Below are positions 57,596 to 64,000 of a DNA stretch of 64,000 nt, one piece after another. The notes under the pieces are model-generated. The model made no database searches. It saw nothing but the letters and a program-made list of their open reading frames with translations, and was not told where the DNA came from. The stretch covers positions 62,001 to 126,000 of the forward strand of contig JAGTPG010000002.1 in NCBI GenBank assembly GCA_018195615.1, written 5' to 3'. Positions within the stretch are counted from its first letter, which is position 1, and every line of letters begins with the position of its first letter. Position numbers and translations under genes: made by a program. Source of the DNA: Streptomyces tuirus (GTDB taxonomy: Bacteria; Actinomycetota; Actinomycetes; Streptomycetales; Streptomycetaceae).

Positions 57596-58984
57596 ATGCA
57601 CAGAGCCAGCTTCACCCCCAGCACCTCCCAGATGAGCCGCCGGCTCTTCCTCACCGCCGCGGGAGCGGTGTCGCTCGGAGCGGCACTGACCGCTTGCGGC
57701 GGCAGCGACAGCGGTTCCGCCTCCGCCGCCAAGTCGGTCAGCCAGGCCGACATCGACAAGGCGATGAAGACTCCGACCCAGCTGACGTTCTGGACCTGGG
57801 TCCCGGACATCGAGCAGGAGATCGCGCTCTTCGAGAAGAAGTATCCGGCCATCAAGGTCAGGGTCGTCAACGCGGGCCAGGGCGTGGACCATTACACGAA
57901 ACTGCGCACGGCGATCAAGGCCGGCGAGGGCGCGCCCGATGTGGCCCAGATGGAGTACCAGGCCATACCCACGTTCACGATCACGGACAGCCTCCTGGAC
58001 CTGAGCCCGTACGGCGCGGCCAAGTTGAAGGACACGTTCGTCGACTGGACGTGGGGGCAGGTCAGCGGCCCCAAGGGCGAGATCTGGGCGATCCCGCAGG
58101 ACACCGGCCCCATGGGCATGTTGTACCGGGCGGACATCTTCGACAAGCACGGCATCGAGCCGCCGAAGACCTGGGACGACTTCGCCGCCGCGGCACGCAA
58201 GCTGCACAAGGCCGACCCGGACGTCTACCTGACCAACCTGGCCGCGAACGAGGCCGCCGCCTGGCACGGTCTGCTGTGGCAAGCGGGAGCGAAGCCCTAC
58301 GCGTCCTCCGGCAAGGGCGATGTCTCGATCGACGTCAACGACGCGGTCTCCAAGAAGCTCGCGGCCTACTGGGGCGGGCTGGCGCAGGAGGGTGTCATCG
58401 GCGTCGAGCCGGACTTCACGGACGCCTGGTTCTCCGCCCTCAACAAGGGCAAGTACGCCACGTGGATCACCGCCGCCTGGGGGCCGGTCTTCCTCTCCGG
58501 CTCGGCCAAGTCCACCGCGGGCAAGTGGCGTGCGGCGCCCCTGCCTCAGTGGGACGCGGCGAAGCCGAGTTCGGGCAACTGGGGCGGCTCCACCAGCGCG
58601 GTCATCAAGGCGACCAAGAACCCGATAGCCGCGGCGGTGTTCGCGCAGTTCCTCAACAGCGACCCGGAGAGTGCGAAGCTCTTCAGCACCAAGCAGTCGT
58701 TCTTCCCGGCGACGAAGCCGCTGCTCGCGGACCCGTCCTTCGCCGGGGACGCGTCCGCCTTCTACGGCGGGCAGAAGGTCAACGAGTTGTTCGCCGAGAT
58801 CGGTGAGACGGTCAGCACCGACTTCCAGTGGCCGCCGTTCCTCGACCAGGCCGTCACCGACTGGACCGAGACCGTCGGCACGTCCCTCGCCAGGAAGAAG
58901 GACACCGTCGCCGCGCTCGACGCGTGGCAGGCGCGGCTCACCACGTACGCCAAGAAGCAGGGCTTCTCCGTCCAGGCTCCGTGA
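57596..58984 (+). CDS. Sugar ABC transporter substrate-binding lipoprotein (CUT1)
   Basis: A 462-residue protein. 'MSRRLFLTAAGAVSLGAALT' then 'AC' is a twin-arginine/lipoprotein signal with lipidated Cys34. The mature part is a type 1 extracellular solute-binding domain ('LTFWTWVPDIEQEIALFEKK', 'GEIWAIPQDTGPMGMLYRAD', 'YATWITAAWGPVFLS'). ATG 57596 follows GGGAG. First gene of an operon with two permeases and a GH42 beta-galactosidase, so a galactoside or galactan oligosaccharide is the likely ligand. The ATPase is probably shared (MsiK-like) and encoded elsewhere. Confidence 0.9.
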   Translation: MHRASFTPSTSQMSRRLFLTAAGAVSLGAALTACGGSDSGSASAAKSVSQADIDKAMKTPTQLTFWTWVPDIEQEIALFEKKYPAIKVRVVNAGQGVDHYTKLRTAIKAGEGAPDVAQMEYQAIPTFTITDSLLDLSPYGAAKLKDTFVDWTWGQVSGPKGEIWAIPQDTGPMGMLYRADIFDKHGIEPPKTWDDFAAAARKLHKADPDVYLTNLAANEAAAWHGLLWQAGAKPYASSGKGDVSIDVNDAVSKKLAAYWGGLAQEGVIGVEPDFTDAWFSALNKGKYATWITAAWGPVFLSGSAKSTAGKWRAAPLPQWDAAKPSSGNWGGSTSAVIKATKNPIAAAVFAQFLNSDPESAKLFSTKQSFFPATKPLLADPSFAGDASAFYGGQKVNELFAEIGETVSTDFQWPPFLDQAVTDWTETVGTSLARKKDTVAALDAWQARLTTYAKKQGFSVQAP

Positions 58985-59073
58985 GGTCCGGCGGGTCCTG
59001 TGCTCCGACGCTCCACCGCGAGGGCGCGGGATCCGCCCCCGGCCAGTCCCTTCCTCTCCCTCAGAAAGGCCCG

Positions 59074-60015
59074 ATGATGACCGCCACAACCGCGGCCTCC
59101 ACCGAGGACCCGCGCCGAGCGGGGCCGAAGCGTCGCCGGCCCGGTGGACTGCGTCATGGTGCGGCAGGTCCACTGTTCGTCGCACCGTTCATGGTGCTGT
59201 TCCTGCTGATGTTCCTCACTCCGCTCGGCTACGCCGCCTACCTCAGCCTTTTCCAGGAACGGCTCATAGGCGGGACGACGTTCGTCGGGCTGGACAACTA
59301 CGTGACCGCGCTGAAGGACCCGCTCCTCCGAGACGGTGTCCTGCGGGTCGCGGCGTTCTTCGTGATCCAGGTCCCGCTGATGCTGCTGCTGGCCCTGCTC
59401 TTCGCGCTCGCGCTCGACAGCGGCCTGCTGCGGCTCGCGCGGGTGATCCGCCTCGGCATCTTCGTCCCCTACGCCGTCCCGAGCGTGGTCGCCACCCTCA
59501 TGTGGGGCTACCTCTACGGGCCGGACTTCGGGCCGTTCGCCCAGCTGGGCGAGAAGTTCGACCTGCCGGTCCCCCACTTCCTCAGCGACGGATGGATGCT
59601 CGGCAGCCTGGCGAACGTCGTGACCTGGGAGTTCGTCGGCTACAACATGATCATCCTGTACGCGGCGCTGCGCACCGTCCCCCAGGAGCTGTACGAGGCC
59701 GCCGCGATGGACGGCGCCGGCCCCTGGCGGATCGCCTGGTCCATCAAGCTCCCCGCCCTGCGCCCGGCGCTCCTGCTGACCCTGTTGTTCTCCGTGATCG
59801 GCAGCTTCCAGCTGTTCAACGAGCCGAAGCTGCTGCAGGACATCGCGCCCGACGTCATCGACAGTTCGTACACCGCGAACCTCTACGCCTACTCCCTCGC
59901 CTTCACCGGACAGCAGGTCAACTACGCGGCCGCGGTGTCCTTCCTCCTCGGTCTGGTCATCGTGATCTTCTCCTACGTCGTCCTGTTCACCGCGAACCGC
60001 AGGAGGACCTCATGA
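59074..60015 (+). CDS. Sugar ABC transporter permease 1 (CUT1, MalF/UgpA type)
   Basis: A 313-residue protein with six membrane segments. The coupling EAA loop is 'EAAAMDGAGPWRIAWSIKLP'. 'GYNMIILYAALRTVPQELYE' precedes it, as in CUT1 permeases. ATG 59074 (second ATG at 59077). Its stop overlaps the start of permease 2 (ATGA at 60012). Confidence 0.9.
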   Translation: MMTATTAASTEDPRRAGPKRRRPGGLRHGAAGPLFVAPFMVLFLLMFLTPLGYAAYLSLFQERLIGGTTFVGLDNYVTALKDPLLRDGVLRVAAFFVIQVPLMLLLALLFALALDSGLLRLARVIRLGIFVPYAVPSVVATLMWGYLYGPDFGPFAQLGEKFDLPVPHFLSDGWMLGSLANVVTWEFVGYNMIILYAALRTVPQELYEAAAMDGAGPWRIAWSIKLPALRPALLLTLLFSVIGSFQLFNEPKLLQDIAPDVIDSSYTANLYAYSLAFTGQQVNYAAAVSFLLGLVIVIFSYVVLFTANRRRTS

Positions 60016-60961
60016 CGACCACAACTCCCCCGCCACGTCCTCCAGGGCGGCGCTGAGCAGCACCGCGACCGGCACGCCCCGCACCGCTCACCGGCGGCGC
60101 CGAAGGGCCGCCCGACGCCACAGCACACCGCTGACCATCGTCATGCTGGCCGTCCTGGCCTACTTCCTGTTGCCGCTGTTCTGGCTGGCCGTGGCGTCGA
60201 CGAAGAGCACCCAGGACCTGTTCACCTCGTTCGGGCTGTGGTTCTCGCGCTCTCCGCAACTGCTGGAGAACATCCGGGAGACCGTGACGCACGACGACGG
60301 GGTCTTCCTGCACTGGCTGCTCAACACGGTCCTGTATTCCGTGGGCAGTGCGCTCGGTGCCGCGCTCCTGGCGGCCGCCGCCGGGTACGGGTTCGCCAAG
60401 TACCGGTTCCGCGGCAACAACGCCGCCTTCTCCCTGGTGCTCGGCGCCATCATGATCCCGACGACCGCCCTGGCCATCCCGACCTATCTGCTCTTCGCGA
60501 AGGTGGATCTGGTCAACACGCCCTGGGCGATCGTCCTGCCCTCACTCGTCAGTCCGTTCGGCCTCTACCTCATGCGCATCTACGCCGAGGACGCCGTACC
60601 GGACAGCCTCCTGGAGGCCGCGCGCATCGACGGAGCCGGCGAGATGCGGATCTTCTGCACGATCGCGCTGCGGCTGCTGGCCCCGGGCCTGGTGACCGTC
60701 GTTCTCTTCACGCTCGTCGCGACCTGGAACAACTACTTCCTGCCGCTGATCATGCTCAACGACCCCCGGCTGTACCCCGTGACGGTCGGCCTCTCCTCCT
60801 GGGCGTCCCAGGCCGTCGGCGGCGGGTCCGGGGCCAACAGCAACATGCTCGCCCTGGTCACGACCGGCTCGCTGCTCTCCATCATCCCGCTCGTCATCGC
60901 CTTCCTGCTCCTGCAGCGGTACTGGCAGAGCGGTCTGGCCACCGGCGGCGTCAAGCAGTGA
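60012..60961 (+). pseudogene. Sugar ABC transporter permease 2 (CUT1, MalG type), frameshift near 5' end
   Basis: Starts at ATG 60012 with 'MTTTTPPPRPPGR'. The frame changes near 60050, and 'RRHSTPLTIVMLAVLAYFLL' continues in the second frame, which is then open to TGA 60959. Six membrane segments and the loop 'EAARIDGAGEMRIFCTIALR' identify the partner permease. Only the non-conserved tail is disturbed. An alternative intact start is ATG 60143, but this lies inside the first membrane segment. Confidence 0.85.
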
Positions 60962-61008
60962 CGCCTCGCAGGTCACTACGCACCACTGACTCTTCGGAGG
61001 TTCCCCTC

Positions 61009-63163
61009 ATGGCGGTTCTGCCCGCCCACGTCTTGTTCGGCGCCGCGTACTACCACGAGTACACGCCCACCTACGACCCCGAACTGCGGCCCGACGAACG
61101 GCTGAAGACCGACCTGGACCTGATGGTCGATGCGAACTTCACCGTCATCCGGGTCGGCGAGTCGGTCTGGTCCACCTGGGAGCCCGAGAACGGCCGCTTC
61201 GACCTCGACTGGCTCCAGCCGGTCCTCGACGGCGCCCACGAACGAGGCATCTCCGTCATCCTCGGCACGCCGACCTACGCCGTGCCGCCGTGGCTGGCCC
61301 GCCAGTACCCGGAGATCACGGGCGAGCGGCGCACCGGCGAACGCATCGGCTGGGGAGCCCGTCAGGAGGCCGACTTCACCCACCCCGCCTTCCGCTTCCA
61401 CGCGGAGCGCGTCATCCGCAGGATCGTCGCCCGGTACGCCGACCACCCGGCGGTCATCGGCTGGCAGGTGGACAACGAGCCCGGCCTGCACCTCTTCCAC
61501 AACCACGGCGTCTTCCAGCGCTTCGTCGACCACCTGCGCGAGAAGTACGGCGACATCGAGACCCTCAACCGCGCGTGGGGCCTGGTCTACTGGTCCCACC
61601 GCCTGTCCACCTGGGCCGACCTGTGGACCCCGGACGGCAACGAGCAACCCCAGTACGACGTCGCCTGGCGGGAGTTCCAGGCCCGGCAGGTCACCGAGTT
61701 CATCGGCTGGCAGGCCGACATCGTCCGCGAGTACGCCCGCCCGGAACAGTTCGTCACCACGTGCATCTCCTACACCCGCAACGGGGTGGAGGACGACGAG
61801 ATGTCGGACCGCCTCGACATCGCCTCCGGCAACCCGTACTACGACATGCAGGACGGCCTGCTGCTCCCCGACCCGACGCCCGACGACCACGAGCAGGTCT
61901 GGAAGACCACCGGAGTCTGGTCGATGTACCAGACGGCCGACTGGATGTTCTCCTCCCGCCAGGAACCGTTCCTGGTCACCGAGACCAACGCGAACTCCAT
62001 CGGCTTCTGCTGGGACAACCGCCCCGGGTACGACGGCCAGTGGCGGCAGGCCGCCTGGGCGCATGTGGCGCGCGGCGCGCGGATGATCGAGTACTGGCAG
62101 TGGCAGACCCTGCGCTTCGGTGCGGAGACCTACTGGGGCGGCGTCCTCCCGCACAGCGGACAGCCGGGCCGTACGTACGCCGAAGTCGCCCGTCTGGGAG
62201 CCGAGTTCGACAAGGCGGGGCCGCTCGTCGCCGGGCTCGAGCCGGACGCCGACATCGCGATGGTCTACTCGATGCCGAGCAAGTGGCTGATGCAGAAGTA
62301 CCCGCCGCTGTCCAAGCCGGACGGCGCCCCCGACCCGGCCTCCTACCACCGCATCTTCGACCCCTTCTACCGGGTGCCTTCGACTCGGGCCGCCAGGTCC
62401 GGATCGTGCACGCCCGGCAGCTGCACGACCCGAGCGGCCGGCGGGAGGGGATGACCCCGAGGAGGCCGTGCGGCGCCATCCGGTACTCGTCGCCCCGGCC
62501 CTGTACGTCGTCGACGACGCCACGGTCGACTGGCTCGCCGCCTACGCCCACGCGGGCGGCCACCTCGTCCTCGGCCCGCGCACCGCGTACGCCGACCACG
62601 AGGCCCGCGCCCGGCACGAACCGGCCCCGGGCGTCTCACCGAGGTCGCGGGCGTCCGGTACGACGAGTTCAGCAACCTCATGCGGGACGTTCCGGTCCAC
62701 ACCGTCCCGGCGGCCCGCTCGAGGTTCTCGCGGACGCGACGGCGACGCACTGGATCGAGGGGCTCACCGTCATCGACGCCGATGTGCTGGCCTCGTACGA
62801 ACACCCGCACTTCGGCCGCTGGCCGGCCGTCACCACCCGCCGCCACGGCACAGGGCGCGTCACGTGCGTGGGCACCGTGCCCGGCCGCGACCTCGCCCGC
62901 GCACTGGCCGCCTGGATGGCTCCGGCCCCGCGCGGTGGATGGCAGGGTCTGCCCGCGTCCGTGACCGCGACGACCGGTACGTCCCCCGACGGCCGCCGCG
63001 TGCACATCGTGCACAACTGGAGCTGGGAGCCCGCACGCGTCCAGGTCCCGGTCGACCTGTCCGACGTCCTGACCGACGCCCCGTACCGGCCGGCAGCCTG
63101 CTGGACCTGGACCCGTGGGATGTCCGCGTCCTCGTATCCGCCGACACCACCCCGACCCCGTAA
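61009..63163 (+). pseudogene. GH42 beta-galactosidase, frameshifted in the C-terminal third
   Basis: Retaining beta-galactosidase of family 42, start ATG 61009 behind CGGAGG. The catalytic barrel is complete in one frame: acid/base Glu157 in 'GWQVDNEPGL' and nucleophile Glu325 in 'FLVTETNANSIGF'. Frame changes near 62380, 62640, 62720 and 63090 affect the trimerisation and C-terminal beta domains, but conserved blocks ('ALYVVDDATVDWLAAYAHAG', 'RVHIVHNWSWEPARVQVPVD') persist to TAA 63161. It is cytoplasmic (no signal), so it cleaves imported galactosides. Confidence 0.85.
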
Positions 63164-63179
63164 GCAAGTTGGAGGAACG

Positions 63180-64000
63180 ATGCAGAGAAGAAGAGTGGGG
63201 AAGGCACTGGGCACCTTCACCGCCGCGACTGCGCTGCTGGCCATACCCGCGTCCGCCGCGCAGGCGTACAACCCGACGGGCGGGACGCTGTACCAGCTCG
63301 GCAGCGAACCGTGCCTGAAGGGCGGGGCAACTGCGCGGTCTACCCCAAGGCGGCGCAGCTGCCGAGCGGGCGTCTGGTGGCGTCGTTCGAGAAGTCCACC
63401 GTCGTGACGGAGACGGGAAGTGCCGACAAGCAGACCCTCCCGGTGTACAAGAGCGACGACGACGGCACGACCTGGCAGCCCCTGTCCGAGGTCAAGGCCC
63501 CGGCGTACCTCTCCAGCGACCCCAAATACGCCAAGTACACCAGCAACTGGACCAACCCCTACCTCTACGCACTCCCGCAGGACGTCGGGGACCTGAAGCA
63601 GGGCACGCTGCTCCTCGCGAGTGTCGTGTCGGGCGACGACTACTACTACAAGGAGCACAAGGCAGCCGACCCCGACTGGACCCCGTCCAACGACGGAGAC
63701 CGCAACGACATGGCGATCGCCCTGTACTCCAGCACGGACGACGGCGCGACCTGGAAGATCCTCAACATCGTCGCGACCGGCGGCTGGCAGGGCGGCAGCG
63801 CGGGCGCGACCGGGCGGAACATCGCGAACGCCAACACGAACAAGCAGGTGGATCCCCTCTGGGAGCCATACCTGATGGTCCACAAGGGCAAACTCGTCTG
63901 CTACTACTCCGACGAGAACGACTACACCGGCTTCGACCCCGCCACCGGCGTCCCGACCCTGGACCCGGCGAACGACACCGCCAAGGACTCGCTGGGCCAG
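63180..64000 (+). pseudogene. Secreted sialidase-fold (BNR-type) glycoside hydrolase, partial, one frameshift
   Basis: Starts at ATG 63180 behind GGAGG with a Sec-type signal ending 'LLAIPASAAQAYN'. The frame changes near 63330 ('EPCLKGG' to 'NCAVYPKAAQLPSGRLVASF'). Asp-box-like repeats 'YKSDDDGTTWQPLSEVKAP' and 'YSSTDDGATWKILNIVATGG' indicate a six-bladed beta-propeller, as in sialidases and exo-arabinanases (GH93-like). The gene runs off the window end. It follows the GH42 gene by 16 bp and probably releases sugar outside the cell for the same import system. Confidence 0.75.

Noticed and set aside
60976..62523. Long minus-strand frame opposite the GH42 gene
   Set aside because: The plus strand has the catalytic barrel, ribosome-binding site and active-site motifs. 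The antisense translation has no recognisable pattern.

Overview
This window is very GC-rich DNA with NNC/NNG codon use, LysR/TetR/GntR/LacI regulators, Tat-like lipoprotein signals, mycothiol-type enzymes and a type I polyketide synthase. All of this points to a Streptomyces or close relative, probably chromosome-arm or other accessory sequence. No rRNA, tRNA or CRISPR array was found.

About half of the recognisable genes have reading frames broken by single-base shifts, while the encoded protein stays conserved on both sides of each break. This affects the PKS, terpene synthase, GGPP synthase, rph, thiolase, ALDH, sugar permease and GH42 genes, among others. I label every such locus 'pseudogene' because the frame is broken in this sequence. 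Uncorrected indel errors are a likely cause for many of them. Truly decayed genes (deletions, missing ends) are concentrated at 1-3.2 kb, 7-20 kb and 29.7-30 kb.

Layout. 1-8.7 kb: duplicated membrane protein, SDR and beta-carbonic anhydrase remnants, a DJ-1/PfpI protein, a leftward set of esterase, quinone-type oxidoreductase and TetR with a palindromic operator, then LutC, DUF1905 and DinB genes. 8.7-20 kb: mobile-element graveyard with ISAzo13-, IS5- and IS630-type remnants, one complete IS5-like element (9786-11126) that appears to carry a passenger gene, and a decayed relative (16856-18123) with a MerR gene in the same place; fragments of DUF6233, DNA ligase, Bcr/CflA transporter and tripeptidyl-aminopeptidase genes lie between. 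20.2-24.3 kb: leftward catabolic cluster (LDH2-type dehydrogenase, ABM monooxygenase, cupin, aldehyde dehydrogenase) next to a GntR/FCD regulator, with a TGTATACA palindrome at both promoters. 24.4-28 kb: pcaF-pcaI-pcaJ (end of the beta-ketoadipate pathway) and a divergent LysR gene. 28-33.2 kb: EamA exporter with divergent Lrp regulator, secreted protein, methyltransferase and a coiled-coil/winged-helix protein.

33.4-45.8 kb: a tightly spaced leftward six-gene set encoding an acidic coiled-coil protein, UbiB-family kinase, GGPP synthase, class I terpene synthase, one-module reducing PKS (KS-AT-DH-ER-KR-ACP) and geranylgeranyl-reductase-like flavoprotein. This looks like a polyketide-diterpenoid hybrid pathway and is the most interesting part of the window. 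A PLAT-like gene is divergent from it, followed by a MacB/FtsX-type ABC transporter.

50.6-54.5 kb: rifamycin phosphotransferase gene rph with a rifamycin-associated element (RAE) upstream, divergent from a sirtuin gene. 54.5-64 kb: type 1 periplasmic-binding-fold protein without an export signal, then a galactoside-type operon: LacI regulator, candidate operator, CUT1 ABC importer, GH42 beta-galactosidase and the start of a secreted sialidase-fold protein cut by the window end.
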